Source: Hyphomonadaceae bacterium (GTDB lineage Bacteria; Pseudomonadota; Alphaproteobacteria; Caulobacterales; Hyphomonadaceae). From it: a stretch of DNA of 64,000 bases. The notes below the pieces were generated by a model that saw nothing but the letters and a program-made list of their open reading frames with translations, had not been told where the DNA came from and searched no databases. Position 1 is the first letter of the stretch. Every line of letters begins with the position of its first letter. Of the stretch, positions 25,651-34,621 are shown piece after piece. The DNA is taken from contig JANSWU010000001.1 of the NCBI GenBank assembly GCA_024743315.1, forward strand, positions 62,001 through 126,000, given 5' to 3'. A program made the position numbers and the translations under genes.

Positions 25651-26261
25651 TACGGAGTCGCAGTCAGCGTTCTCAACAGATTACCGACAACCTGATTAGC
25701 GAGCCCCTCAGCCGGAACCAAATCCACCCGATCCATATTTACCGGCAGCGCCAAAGCCCCATGCACGCCGGACCAGAGCAATTGGGCCAAAAGGGCTGGA
25801 TCGCCTGCGATGATCGTTCCATCTGCCTGCCCTTGCTTGATCGCATCCTTCAAAAGCGACGGGAAGGCATATTCAGATACGGGGCGTTTCTCCGGCACCT
25901 CGGCTGCGCCGGGGCGGACAAACATCAGCGCATTCTTGTACAAGGCCGCTTGCTCAATGCCGAAATCGAGATAGGCGCGGAGTAAAGCTTCGATGCGTGC
26001 CACCGGCTCCTCATGCTGCGCAGCCGTCTCGCGGAAATGGGTTTCCAGTTTGGCGATTTGAGGTTCCCAGAGCGATTGGCCGAGCCCGGTCAGGTCGCCG
26101 AAATAGGAATATATCGTGCCGACGGATACGCCAGCTTTCTTGGCCACGGCGCGCGCGGACACTGCCGACAAGCCCTCGGCGCGGTAGATCTCAACTGCCG
26201 CTTTCTGGATGGAGCGCCGCACCGCTGCGCGTTGTTCCGGACTTGCCTTGGGTCTTGCCAT
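25650..26261 (-). CDS. TetR-family regulator
   Basis: A 203-residue protein with N-terminal HTH (AVARKAGVSVGTIYSYFGDL pattern: ARAVAKKAGVSVGTIYSYFG at residues 37-57) and a helical ligand-binding C-terminal domain. It lies directly downstream of the Coq4-family gene on the same strand (10-base gap), and the intergenic region upstream of that operon carries a candidate 12-bp palindromic operator (27040). This fits autoregulation plus control of the divergent PhyH gene. Confidence 0.9.
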   Translation of the reverse strand: MARPKASPEQRAAVRRSIQKAAVEIYRAEGLSAVSARAVAKKAGVSVGTIYSYFGDLTGLGQSLWEPQIAKLETHFRETAAQHEEPVARIEALLRAYLDFGIEQAALYKNALMFVRPGAAEVPEKRPVSEYAFPSLLKDAIKQGQADGTIIAGDPALLAQLLWSGVHGALALPVNMDRVDLVPAEGLANQVVGNLLRTLTATP

Positions 26262-26270
26262 ACCGCCCGT

Positions 26271-26990
26271 TTAGGCGGCTTTGGCAATCTGGCGCAAGTT
26301 CATTTCGACCTGCAAGTTGGCCAGCGGCTCTCCGAGCCGTTCTTCCCACTTCTCGAAATTGATATTGTTGGAGTTGCGCCCGTAATACCAACCATCGACA
26401 AACGCATCCATGGATGGGACCACGCCTTTCGGGGCGACCAAAGCCGTATGCGCCATGGTCACGGCCAGCCGAATAGCGTGATATGGGAAGCGGATCTGGG
26501 ACAGGTAATAAGAGGCCAGCGCCAGCTCGCCCGGAATGGTCGCGCCATAGCCGGTCAGCACATGCATGAAATCATGCAGCTGCGTACCGCGTACCATCAT
26601 ATAGGCCATATCGTCCGGCATCCGGTCGAGCTTGCCTGAAGATTTGAGCTGCTTCTGAAAGGCCCGATAGTCGCGCCCAAAGTTCTCGATCAGATTGTTC
26701 TCTTCCACGAAGTCGCGATAGGCAGCGCCCAATGTGCCGGGCCCATATTCGCGAAGCCCTTCTACGGTCAGCGGTTCGGCAATATAGCCCTCTTTGAGAA
26801 ACGCTGTGGCACCCGGAATGTTGTGCAGCTCTTCCATATAGGCGTCGATCGCCTCGGTCGTGGCGCCTTCCCACCAATCGTGAAACAGGAAATAGACCCC
26901 ATAATCGAGCGGACGATCGACCGAGACCATGAACTTCTTGACGAAGTCGCGATCGACAATGGGCGGCTTTTCGAACACGGGATTGGACAT
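26271..26990 (-). CDS. Coq4-family protein
   Basis: A 239-residue all-alpha protein with the Coq4 zinc signature LHDFMHVLTGYGATIPGE (HDxxH followed by Glu). In the Coq4 family this motif binds the metal used in the C1 hydroxylation/decarboxylation step of quinone biosynthesis. Here its setting (TetR, PhyH, SDR and thioesterases) suggests a different quinone-like or aromatic substrate. The ATG at 26990 has AGGAGGA upstream; the 36-residue upstream extension is not credible. Divergent from the PhyH gene. Confidence 0.85.
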   Translation of the reverse strand: MSNPVFEKPPIVDRDFVKKFMVSVDRPLDYGVYFLFHDWWEGATTEAIDAYMEELHNIPGATAFLKEGYIAEPLTVEGLREYGPGTLGAAYRDFVEENNLIENFGRDYRAFQKQLKSSGKLDRMPDDMAYMMVRGTQLHDFMHVLTGYGATIPGELALASYYLSQIRFPYHAIRLAVTMAHTALVAPKGVVPSMDAFVDGWYYGRNSNNINFEKWEERLGEPLANLQVEMNLRQIAKAA

Positions 26991-27039
26991 CGGGCTTCCT
27001 CCTGATTTTCCAGTGCTATAACACAACATCCAAGTTTTG

Positions 27040-27051
27040 TGAACACGTTCA
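27040..27051. promoter_or_regulatory. Candidate TetR operator
   Basis: TGAACACGTTCA is a palindrome with a 2-base centre (TGAAC/GTTCA arms) located between the Coq4-family start (26990) and the PhyH start (27136). Position and symmetry suit the TetR protein encoded two genes away. No experimental support; adjacent AT-rich bases (AATTAATAATTTT) suit a promoter. Confidence 0.4.
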
Positions 27052-27135
27052 ATTAATAATTTTCCAATGCGCCGATCTGGACAAGGCTGCGCTCTCACCC
27101 TTCTCTGTCAGCAAAGCAAATCCCGGAGGCCCGCC

Positions 27136-28026
27136 ATGCCCTTGAAATACTTATCCGCGAATGCATCGCCCGACGCCTTGAACGAGGCGCTCAAGACCGA
27201 CGGGGCCTGCATCGTTGAAGGGGTGATGTCGGCTGATGCACTCGCGCAGATGAAAGCCGAATGCATGCCCTATATCGAGGCGACCGAGACCGGGCGGGAC
27301 GATTTTACAGGTCGCAAGACAACCCGCACCGGCGCCCTCGTAGCGCGTTCTGCGGCGTGTCGGGACGCGGTCATGAACAAGACCATTGTCGAAGGCGCCA
27401 AGACCTTCCTCAAACCCTATTGCGAAACCATTCAGCTCCACCTCACGCAATTCATACGGATACAGCCCGGCCAGCCGGTGCAGCCTTTACACCGCGATCG
27501 CCTGGCCTGGGGTGGCTATTTGCTGCCGGACCTGGAGCCACAATTCAATACGATTTGGGCGATTACCGATTTCACCAAGGAGAACGGAGCCACCAATGTT
27601 ATTCCCGGCTCCAACACTTGGGGCCCAGACCGCAAACCGAGCCGCGACGAGGTGGAGTTTGCCGAGATGACAGCGGGCTCTGTGCTGGTCTATTCCGGGT
27701 CGGTTGTGCATAGCGGCGGCGCAAATATTTCGGACCAAGACCGGATTGGCCTCAACATCACCTATGCGCTTGGATGGCTGCGCCAGGAAGAGAACCAGTA
27801 TCTCTCCTGCCCGCCTGAAATTGCCAAAGACTTCGACCCCGAGCTGCAGGCCATGCTCGGCTATGCCATGGGCTCCTATGCGCTCGGCTATTTCACGCCG
27901 CCGCTACCGCCCGGCCAAGGCCCGGAAGTGGTCCCGCCGGATTTCCTGTTCAATGGCAAAATCGCCTCCTGGGGCGATGAGATGTACGAAAAAGTCTCCG
28001 CACGCGCCCAGGACGGTGGGGTTTAA
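27136..28026 (+). CDS. Phytanoyl-CoA dioxygenase (PhyH) family protein
   Basis: A 296-residue Fe(II)/2-oxoglutarate dioxygenase. The iron ligands are visible as PLHRDRLAWGG (HxD) and VYSGSVVHSGGANIS (distal His), with the 2OG-binding Arg likely in DRIGLNITYAL. It starts at the ATG with CGGAGG 7 bases upstream. Divergent from the Coq4/TetR operon; a probable hydroxylase of a lipid or cyclic substrate. The gene is followed by palindromic copy 4 and a terminator shared with dnaK. Confidence 0.9.
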   Translation: MPLKYLSANASPDALNEALKTDGACIVEGVMSADALAQMKAECMPYIEATETGRDDFTGRKTTRTGALVARSAACRDAVMNKTIVEGAKTFLKPYCETIQLHLTQFIRIQPGQPVQPLHRDRLAWGGYLLPDLEPQFNTIWAITDFTKENGATNVIPGSNTWGPDRKPSRDEVEFAEMTAGSVLVYSGSVVHSGGANISDQDRIGLNITYALGWLRQEENQYLSCPPEIAKDFDPELQAMLGYAMGSYALGYFTPPLPPGQGPEVVPPDFLFNGKIASWGDEMYEKVSARAQDGGV

Positions 28027-28036
28027 GTAACTCGTT

Positions 28037-28110
28037 CATCCCCGCGCAGGCGGGGATCTCGGGCGGCGGGTCCGGAAGCTCAGACGGAGATCCCCGTCTG
28101 CGCGGGGATG
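28037..28110. repeat. Two-hairpin REP-like palindromic element, copy 4
   Basis: Left hairpin ATCCCCGC (28038-28045) with GCGGGGAT (28050-28057). Right hairpin ATCCCCG (28090-28096) with CGGGGAT (28103-28109). The halves are inverted relative to one another (ATCCCCGC...GCGGGGATCTC versus GAGATCCCCG...). Very similar to the copy inside the UDG gene. Lies between PhyH and the dnaK terminator. Confidence 0.9.
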
Positions 28111-28145
28111 AGCGGCATGATCGTGTGGGAAGACCACACATGAAA

Positions 28146-28170
28146 AAAGCCCCGCACGTGGCGGGGCTTT
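28146..28170 (-). terminator. Intrinsic terminator of dnaK
   Basis: A perfect 10-bp stem (AAAGCCCCGC/GCGGGGCTTT) with a 5-base loop, followed on the minus strand by a run of six T. It lies just after the dnaK stop (28193) and may also stop PhyH transcripts from the other side. Confidence 0.9.
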
Positions 28171-28192
28171 CTCAATTCAGTTGGGGTCGCGA

Positions 28193-30106
28193 TTAGGCGC
28201 TTTGGCGCTTGTCGTCATCGACTTCTTCAAAGTCGGCATCAACCACGTCATCGCCGTCAGCCGCTGCATCTGAAGCCGCGTCGGCTTCGGCCGCTTCGGA
28301 CTGCTGGCTGGCATAAATCGCTTCGCCGAGTTTCATCGCGGCGGTCATCAGCTCCTGATGCTTGGCCTGGATCTCAGCCGCATCTTCGCCTTCGGCCGCG
28401 GTCTTGAGCGCGGCAGCCGCGTCTTCGATCTCTTTCTTGACCTCGTCGCTGACCTTGTCGCCATGCTCTTCGAGCTGCTTCTCGGTCTGGTGCGCGAGGC
28501 TTTCAGCATTGTTCTTGGCTTCGACCAGGTCGCGACGCTTTTTGTCTTCTTCGGCGTTCGCTTCGGCATCTTTCATCATCTGATCGATGTCGCTGTCAGA
28601 CAGACCGCCATCGGCTTGGATGGTGATTTGTTGCTCTTTATTGGTCGCCTTGTCCTTGGCCGAGACCGACACGATGCCATTGGCGTCGATGTCGAACGTC
28701 ACTTCAATCTGCGGCACACCGCGCGGGGCGGGTGGAATACCTTCGAGGTTGAACTGGCCGAGATTCTTGTTGTCCGCGGCCATTTCACGTTCGCCCTGGA
28801 ACACCCGGATGGTCACCGCAGGTTGATTGTCTTCCGCGGTCGAGAAGGTCTGGCTCTTCTTGGTCGGGATCGTTGTGTTGCGATCGATCAGACGGGTGAA
28901 GACCCCGCCCAGCGTTTCAATGCCGAGCGACAGTGGCGTCACGTCGAGCAGGACCACATCCTTGACGTCGCCTTGCAGAACCCCGCCCTGGATCGCGGCG
29001 CCAAGCGCCACAACCTCGTCTGGGTTCACGCCCTTATGTGGGTCCTTGCCGAAGAAGCCTTTCACCGCTTCCTGAACCGCTGGCATGCGGGTCATCCCGC
29101 CGACCAGAACCACATCATCAATGTCAGAAGCAGACTTGCCAGCATCGGCGAGCGCTTTCTTACAAGGATCGATGGTGCGCTTGATCAGATCCCCAACCAG
29201 GCTTTCCAGCTTGGCGCGCGAGAGCTTGATGTTGAGGTGTTTCGGTCCGCTTGCATCAGCGGTAATGAAGGGCAGGTTGACTTCATAAGAGGAGGCAGAG
29301 GACAGCTCTTTCTTGGCTTTCTCAGCTTCTTCTTTGAGACGCTGCAAAGCAAGCTTGTCGGCTTTCAGGTCAATGCCCTGCTCTTTCTTGAACTCATCCG
29401 CCAGGAAGTCGACAATGCGCAAGTCAAAGTCTTCACCGCCGAGGAACGTGTCGCCATTGGTCGAGAGCACTTCAAACACACCGTCGCCAATCTCGAGCAG
29501 AGACACATCGAACGTGCCGCCACCGAGATCATAGACCGCGATGATTTTGTTGCCGCCTTTTTCAAGACCATAAGCCAGCGCCGCAGCGGTGGGCTCGTTG
29601 ATGATGCGGAGGACTTCAAGGCCAGCAATCTTGCCGGCATCTTTGGTCGCCTGACGCTGGGCATCGTTAAAGTAAGCCGGAACCGTGATCACAGCTTGAG
29701 TCACCTCGCCGCCAAGATAGGCTTCGGCGGTCTCTTTCATCTTGGTCAGGATGAAGGCTGAGATTTCCTGCGGCGCGTAATCCTTGTCGCGGCCTTTGAC
29801 CCAGGCATCGCCATTTGGGCCTTTAACAATCTCAAACGGGCTCAGCTCTTTGTCTTTTTGCGCGGTCGGGTCGTCAAAGGTGCGACCGATCAGGCGCTTA
29901 ATGGCGTAGAACGTGAAGTCGGGGTTGGTCACGGCCTGACGGCGTGCCGGCATCCCGATCAGGCGTTCGCCGCCTTCGGTAAAAGCGACAACAGACGGGG
30001 TGGTCCGGGCGCCTTCTGAATTTTCGATAACTTTGGCGTCTCCGCCATCCATGACAGCGACGCAGCTATTGGTCGTGCCGAGGTCGATTCCAATGATCTT
30101 ACCCAT
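28193..30106 (-). CDS. dnaK: Chaperone DnaK (Hsp70)
   Basis: A 637-residue Hsp70. [21 protein letters not shown] (ATPase phosphate 1), [57 protein letters not shown] and the C-terminal lid are complete. The Asp/Glu-rich tail ([16 protein letters not shown]) is typical. The ATG at 30106 has AAGGAGAG upstream. No dnaJ follows; the next feature is a terminator. grpE and hrcA lie upstream on the same strand with a 207-base gap holding a candidate heat-shock promoter. Confidence 0.99.
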   Translation of the reverse strand: MGKIIGIDLGTTNSCVAVMDGGDAKVIENSEGARTTPSVVAFTEGGERLIGMPARRQAVTNPDFTFYAIKRLIGRTFDDPTAQKDKELSPFEIVKGPNGDAWVKGRDKDYAPQEISAFILTKMKETAEAYLGGEVTQAVITVPAYFNDAQRQATKDAGKIAGLEVLRIINEPTAAALAYGLEKGGNKIIAVYDLGGGTFDVSLLEIGDGVFEVLSTNGDTFLGGEDFDLRIVDFLADEFKKEQGIDLKADKLALQRLKEEAEKAKKELSSASSYEVNLPFITADASGPKHLNIKLSRAKLESLVGDLIKRTIDPCKKALADAGKSASDIDDVVLVGGMTRMPAVQEAVKGFFGKDPHKGVNPDEVVALGAAIQGGVLQGDVKDVVLLDVTPLSLGIETLGGVFTRLIDRNTTIPTKKSQTFSTAEDNQPAVTIRVFQGEREMAADNKNLGQFNLEGIPPAPRGVPQIEVTFDIDANGIVSVSAKDKATNKEQQITIQADGGLSDSDIDQMMKDAEANAEEDKKRRDLVEAKNNAESLAHQTEKQLEEHGDKVSDEVKKEIEDAAAALKTAAEGEDAAEIQAKHQELMTAAMKLGEAIYASQQSEAAEADAASDAAADGDDVVDADFEEVDDDKRQSA

Positions 30107-30241
30107 GTTTTTTCTCTCCTTAGCCGCCGCCATTTGCCTCGTTCGGCCTGCTATGCAGCACCAGCAACCTGCGGCTCTATACACAAAGATGTCCGAAGGT
30201 GAAGACGGTGTTTCATCCCGATCACCCTGCGTTCCTCACGC

Positions 30242-30269
30242 ATGTGGGAAACGTCAGGACATGTTCAAG
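30242..30269 (-). promoter_or_regulatory. Candidate RpoH (sigma-32) promoter of dnaK
   Basis: On the minus strand, CTTGAA, 15 bases, then CCCACAT resembles the heat-shock consensus CTTGAAA-N14-CCCCAT. It lies about 140 bases upstream of the dnaK ATG in the grpE-dnaK gap. I looked for but did not find a CIRCE element here. Confidence 0.45.
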
Positions 30270-30313
30270 GGGTTGCGTGCCTTACAAGTGTTTTTGGCAA
30301 GTGATTTTGCTGA

Positions 30314-30973
30314 TCAGTTCGCTTGGCCCGCACTGACCGCAACCATAGCCGCGCGCAGGGTGCGGTCGCCAATCTTCCAGCCTGCCTGAAACAGGCTCGC
30401 AATCGTGCCATTCGGGTGCTCAGACGGAATATTCGCCACCGCCTGATGCAGGTTCGGGTCAAAGGCCGCACCGGGTTCGGCTTCAATCGCGGTGACACCA
30501 TGACGGGTCAGCACAGTGTGCAGCTCTTTTTGCGTCATCTCGATGCCGCCAAGTAGGCCCTTGCCGCCTTCGGTCAGCGCCTCGCGTTCGTCTTCTGGCA
30601 GGGCTTCCAGGGCGCGGGCCATATTGTCCGAGACGCTGAGCAGGTCGCGGGCAAATTTCTCGATGGCGTAGATCCGCGCATCGCTCTTTTCACGCTCTGA
30701 GCGTTTTCGCAGGTTTTCCATTTCGGCCATGGCGCGCAGCATTTGGTCGCGCAATTCCTGCTTTTCGACTTCCAGCGCGAGAATTTGCTGATCTGGGGTC
30801 AGTTCAACCTCTGCTTCGGCCTCGACCCCTTCGCCTTCGTCTTCTGGTGCATTGGCTTTGGCCGCCTTCAGGATCTCGTCGGCCGCAGCTTTCAGGTCCG
30901 CCTTGCTGGCATCTGGCCCCAGCTCCGGGGCCTCATCTTTGACTGTTTCGTCACTCATCGCTTCTTCACTCAT
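30314..30973 (-). CDS. grpE: Nucleotide exchange factor GrpE
   Basis: A 219-residue protein. An acidic N-terminus is followed by a coiled coil (EVEKQELRDQMLRAMAEMENLRKRSEREK) and the beta domain (HGVTAIEAEPGAAFDPNLHQAV...GTIASLFQAGWKIGDRTLR). It exchanges ADP for ATP on DnaK. The ATG at 30973 overlaps the hrcA stop; a second in-frame ATG follows at 30958. Confidence 0.97.
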   Translation of the reverse strand: MSEEAMSDETVKDEAPELGPDASKADLKAAADEILKAAKANAPEDEGEGVEAEAEVELTPDQQILALEVEKQELRDQMLRAMAEMENLRKRSEREKSDARIYAIEKFARDLLSVSDNMARALEALPEDEREALTEGGKGLLGGIEMTQKELHTVLTRHGVTAIEAEPGAAFDPNLHQAVANIPSEHPNGTIASLFQAGWKIGDRTLRAAMVAVSAGQAN

Positions 30974-32040
30974 TCCTGGCGGTGCTGTCCGAGCACCTCT
31001 CCAACCATCCTTGCGGTATAGTCAACCATTGGAATCACCCGGGCATAATTGAGCCGTGTGGGTCCGATCACCCCGAGTGCGCCAATAACCTGACGTTCGG
31101 CGTTCATATAGGGAGCGACAATCACGCTTGAACCCGAGAGCGGAAAAAGACTGTTTTCAGAGCCGATAAATAGCCGCACGCCTTCCGCATCGCGAGTTGA
31201 GTCCAACACTTCGAGCAAACCCTGCTGGCGCTCCAGCACATCGAACAACTGACGCACACGCTCCATGTCTTCGGCCGCGGCGGTGTCATCGAGCAGATTG
31301 GCGCGGCCCTGAATGATTAGACGGCGGTCTTCACCCGGCGCTGCGCCGCTCCATTCGGCCAGCCCGCGTTCGACCAGATCGGCCGCGGCGGCGTCGAGCT
31401 GGGCTTGGCGCGACGCGATCTCGTTTCGCACTTCGGCAGCCGCCTCGTGCAACGTGCGGCCTTTCATTCGGGCGGCCAAATAATTACCCGCTTCGATCAG
31501 AACGGTCTGTGGCAAGCCGGCCGGGATTTTGACCAGGCGATTTTCAACATCGCCCTGCTCTTTCACCAAAACGCAGAGCGCCTCGCCGGTTGAAAGCGGG
31601 ACGAATTCGACATGGCGCACGGCAGCGTCTTGAGTCGGCGAAGAAACCAGACCGGCGCCACCAGCCAAGCCGGACAGCAAAAATGATGCTTCCTTCAGAA
31701 CGCCGCCCAAATCCCGGCCAGCGCTTTTTAATCGAGCATCAATGGCAGCACGATCATCCTGTCCGGGATCGCCCATTTCGAGAAAGCCATCGACAAACAG
31801 GCGCAGCCCCGCATGGGTCGGCATCCGCCCGGCAGAGATGTGCGGCGCATCGAGCAAGCCAAGATCGGTCAGGTCCGCCATGACATTGCGGATCGAGGCC
31901 GCAGAAAGCTCGATTCCAGCTTTCGATAGCGTGCGAGAGCCCACAGGCTCGCCGGTCTCGAGATATGTCTCGACGATCTGTTTAAAAATATCCCGCGAGC
32001 GTTGGTTCAGCGCCTGCATCAAAGACATGTCGGAACTCAT
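30970..32040 (-). CDS. hrcA: Heat-inducible transcription repressor HrcA
   Basis: A 356-residue protein. The N-terminal winged HTH (QRSRDIFKQIVETYLETGEPVGSRTLSK, AASIRNVMADLTDLGLL, then SAGRMPTHAGLRLFVDGFLE) is the HrcA signature; the remainder is the effector domain. It normally represses groESL/dnaK through CIRCE. No CIRCE is seen near this operon, so targets are probably elsewhere. grpE overlaps its stop by 4 bases. Confidence 0.97.
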   Translation of the reverse strand: MSSDMSLMQALNQRSRDIFKQIVETYLETGEPVGSRTLSKAGIELSAASIRNVMADLTDLGLLDAPHISAGRMPTHAGLRLFVDGFLEMGDPGQDDRAAIDARLKSAGRDLGGVLKEASFLLSGLAGGAGLVSSPTQDAAVRHVEFVPLSTGEALCVLVKEQGDVENRLVKIPAGLPQTVLIEAGNYLAARMKGRTLHEAAAEVRNEIASRQAQLDAAAADLVERGLAEWSGAAPGEDRRLIIQGRANLLDDTAAAEDMERVRQLFDVLERQQGLLEVLDSTRDAEGVRLFIGSENSLFPLSGSSVIVAPYMNAERQVIGALGVIGPTRLNYARVIPMVDYTARMVGEVLGQHRQE

Positions 32041-32094
32041 ACGACATGAATAAGATGCGTATGCGAGAGTTTCAATCTAGGAGGCGAAAGAGAC

Positions 32095-32589
32095 CTATTC
32101 AGATCCGGCACAGGCGGTTGAGTTTCCCGAACTGATGGCACCTTGCGCTGGCGGGTTTGGATTGTTTTTGCAGCGATTGTTCTGAAGCGTCGTTCCGCCC
32201 ATCAAATGGCCGAGGCCTTCGCCTGATTTCTGATAATAGCGCTTGGTATCTTTCCGGCAGCTTTCCGTATCGCCGCCGGCGATATGGGCGACGAGCCAGA
32301 CTTCCGCCCCAAGGGGGATGGGATGCCCATCACTGGCTTTGACCTGTGAGAGGTCGACGCAAAACGAGTCCAGACTGGCGACGTTGGCTGTGAACGTTTT
32401 TTGCTTCGTGGTCGATCCGACCTTCCATTTCACGGAGACCGAGCTGAGCGCATAAGCCCCGCCATTCTTGAGCCAGATATATTGCGGTTCTTGGGTCTGA
32501 TTGACATTCGCCGCCGCAGGCAAAGCCCCCAACAGGTATGCCATGATGGTCACGCACCAAATAATCTTAGGCACTTTATTGATCACCAT
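32095..32589 (-). CDS. Secreted uncharacterised protein
   Basis: A 164-residue protein with a signal peptide (VPKIIWCVTIMAYLLGALPAAAN, cleavage near AAAN). The mature part has a beta-rich stretch (SSVSVKWKVGSTTKQKTFTANV), then GAEVWLVAHIAGGD. Several cysteines (four in the mature part) suggest disulfides in the periplasm or outside the cell. No family is recognised. It is monocistronic, lying between hrcA and an acyltransferase. Confidence 0.65.
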   Translation of the reverse strand: MVINKVPKIIWCVTIMAYLLGALPAAANVNQTQEPQYIWLKNGGAYALSSVSVKWKVGSTTKQKTFTANVASLDSFCVDLSQVKASDGHPIPLGAEVWLVAHIAGGDTESCRKDTKRYYQKSGEGLGHLMGGTTLQNNRCKNNPNPPAQGAISSGNSTACAGSE

Positions 32590-32683
32590 TTTTTACAACC
32601 TCTATGACGGCGCTTTGCTGTCAGTTCGAGGCATAATTCGGTTTCTGTGCAGGCTCACCTGTCAGACATGACAGGACGAGGGA

Positions 32684-33316
32684 TCATTCTGATCCATTCA
32701 TCGCTTCTCCCGTCAGCGGGTGATTAAACCGCGAGACGCGTGCGGCATAAAATGCGGCCACTTTCTCCATGTCGGCCGCATAGTCCCCGCAGGGGATCAG
32801 CGTCCCGTCGAGTCCGCCAAACTTGTTTTCATAATCGATAAAACCAAGCGCCACCGGAATTTCGGCCTCGAGTGCAATATTGTAGAACCCGGTCTTCCAG
32901 GCTTTGACATCGGCGCGCGTGCCTTCCGGTGCAATGACCAGCGCCATCTCTTCCACCGCATTATAAGCCTCGACCACCTGATCGACCAAATTGGTTGATC
33001 CACTACGATCGACCGGCAACAGGCCCCACCATCGCATCAACCAGCCAAACGGGCCCTCGCCAAGGCTTTTCTTGCCCATCCAGCGCACAGGAATGCGATA
33101 ATAGAACGCGATGCCCAGCATTTGCGTGAGGTCCCAATTGGTCTCATGCGGCGCGGCGATGATCACCATTTTCTTGTCTGGCGGGGCTTCGCCCAGGACC
33201 CGCCATCCGAGCAGGCGATACAGGCCGTAGAAAAACAAACGCGCGATCTCATAGCCGAAGCTGCGCGGCGGGCGCTTCGAACGCTCGGCTCTGGCTTTCA
33301 TCTCTGCGACGTCCAA
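32684..33316 (-). CDS. PlsC-like acyltransferase
   Basis: A 210-residue 1-acyl-glycerol-3-phosphate acyltransferase-fold protein: catalytic HETNWD (HX4D) in IIAAPHETNWDL, then LVIAPEGTRADV (acceptor motif). It may acylate a glycerophospholipid or related amine-lipid. A TTG start at 33316 has AAGGA upstream; an ATG 15 bases later is an alternative. Divergent from rph. Confidence 0.87.
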   Translation of the reverse strand: MDVAEMKARAERSKRPPRSFGYEIARLFFYGLYRLLGWRVLGEAPPDKKMVIIAAPHETNWDLTQMLGIAFYYRIPVRWMGKKSLGEGPFGWLMRWWGLLPVDRSGSTNLVDQVVEAYNAVEEMALVIAPEGTRADVKAWKTGFYNIALEAEIPVALGFIDYENKFGGLDGTLIPCGDYAADMEKVAAFYAARVSRFNHPLTGEAMNGSE

Positions 33317-33409
33317 GTCCCGTCCTTCCCACGATCAAAGGTAGCCTAGACACAAGCGGCAAAACCCGCAATTTGCGCCGTGCAGCTCAAGCTATGAAAG
33401 ACATTACAG

Positions 33410-34135
33410 ATGACAGACTTCGCTCGTCCCTCCGGCCGTGCCGCGGATCAATTGCGAGACCTCACCCTCGAAACCGGCGTCACGCGCTATGCCGAAGGTT
33501 CCTGCCTCGCCAAATTTGGGCACACGCATGTGCTTTGCACCGCCAGCTGGACCGATAAGGTTCCTGGCTGGATGCGTGGCACGGGCACCGGCTGGGTCAC
33601 CGGCGAGTATGGCATGCTGCCACGCGCCACGCACACGCGCGGGCGGCGTGAAGCCGCAGCCGGCAAGCAATCCGGGCGGACCCAGGAAATCCAGCGCCTG
33701 ATCGGTCGCTCGCTGCGGTCCGTCGTTGATCTGGAGGCCTTGGGCGAGAACCAGATCACTATTGATTGTGATGTCCTCCAGGCTGATGGCGGCACGCGAA
33801 CCGCCTCGATCACAGGCGGCTTTGTCGCTTTGGCGCTGGCCTGCCGCTACCTCAAGGATGAAGGCGTGATCACACGCGACCCCATCCTCAAACAAGCCGC
33901 AGCGATCTCAGTCGGCGTCTACAAGGACGTGCCCGTCCTCGATCTCGATTATCCGGAAGATAGTGCCGGCGAAGCCGATATGAACGTGGTGATGAGTTCC
34001 GATGGCGGCATTATCGAACTTCAAGGCACGGGCGAAGAACGCCCGATGACCCGCACCGAAGTCGACACGATGATGGCATTGGCGGAGAAAGGCTGCATGG
34101 AACTGTTCGCAGCCCAAAAAGCGGCAATCGGATAA
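33410..34135 (+). CDS. rph: Ribonuclease PH
   Basis: A 241-residue phosphorolytic 3'-5' exoribonuclease that trims tRNA precursors. [71 protein letters not shown] and [17 protein letters not shown] are all present. Full length. The CinA-like gene begins 3 bases after its stop. Confidence 0.98.
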   Translation: MTDFARPSGRAADQLRDLTLETGVTRYAEGSCLAKFGHTHVLCTASWTDKVPGWMRGTGTGWVTGEYGMLPRATHTRGRREAAAGKQSGRTQEIQRLIGRSLRSVVDLEALGENQITIDCDVLQADGGTRTASITGGFVALALACRYLKDEGVITRDPILKQAAAISVGVYKDVPVLDLDYPEDSAGEADMNVVMSSDGGIIELQGTGEERPMTRTEVDTMMALAEKGCMELFAAQKAAIG

Positions 34136-34138
34136 ACG

Positions 34139-34621
34139 ATGGACCGCCTGCTCCCGCTCGCAAAGGATATCGGCGCCAAACTGATCGCGCGCGGCGAGAC
34201 CGTCGGGATTTCTGAATCTTCCTCCGGCGGTCTGATCTCTGCCGCCCTGCTCGCTGTGCCAGGCGCATCGCGTTTTTATCGCGGCGCTGGTGTCATCTAC
34301 ACCCCACACGCCTTTCGCGGCCTGATGCAGCTAGGGCGCGAAGATGTGGCCGGCATGCGCTCGTCGACAGAACCATATGCCCGGCTGATGGCGCGGACCA
34401 TTCGTAATCGTTTGGATGCCACGTGGGGTTTATGCGAAACAGGTGCGTCCGGACCAACGGGAAATGGCTATGGCGACGCGGCGGGCCATACTTGTGTCGC
34501 AGTTCACAGCGGTGGAATAGAGATTTCAAGGACGCTTGAGACCGGCCTGTCGGATCGGCAGGAAAACATGTACCGGTTCGCTGCAGAGGCTTTAGATCTG
34601 CTCCACGAAACCCTGGACTAA
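34139..34621 (+). CDS. CinA C-terminal domain-like nicotinamide-nucleotide amidohydrolase
   Basis: A 160-residue stand-alone CinA C-terminal domain. ETVGISESSSGGLISAALLAVPGASRFY is the characteristic ES(T/S)xGG start and PGAS segment, and ETGASGPTGNGYG the second motif. It would deamidate nicotinamide mononucleotide in NAD salvage, though with SSGG rather than the more usual TGG the activity needs testing. Coupled to rph and convergent (4-base overlap) with the serine hydrolase gene. Confidence 0.88.
   Translation: MDRLLPLAKDIGAKLIARGETVGISESSSGGLISAALLAVPGASRFYRGAGVIYTPHAFRGLMQLGREDVAGMRSSTEPYARLMARTIRNRLDATWGLCETGASGPTGNGYGDAAGHTCVAVHSGGIEISRTLETGLSDRQENMYRFAAEALDLLHETLD

Noticed and set aside
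15958-28110. Palindromic repeats as a CRISPR array
   Set aside because: Copies are single, widely spaced, of two sequence classes and without spacers or cas genes; they fit REP-like hairpin elements.
28358-29761. Long open reading frame antisense to dnaK (467 codons)
   Set aside because: Shadow of a highly conserved gene; no protein-like motifs.
30107-30313. CIRCE element upstream of dnaK
   Set aside because: No TTAGCACTC-N9-GAGTGCTAA-like sequence was found in the grpE-dnaK gap or upstream of hrcA; only a sigma-32-like promoter is plausible.
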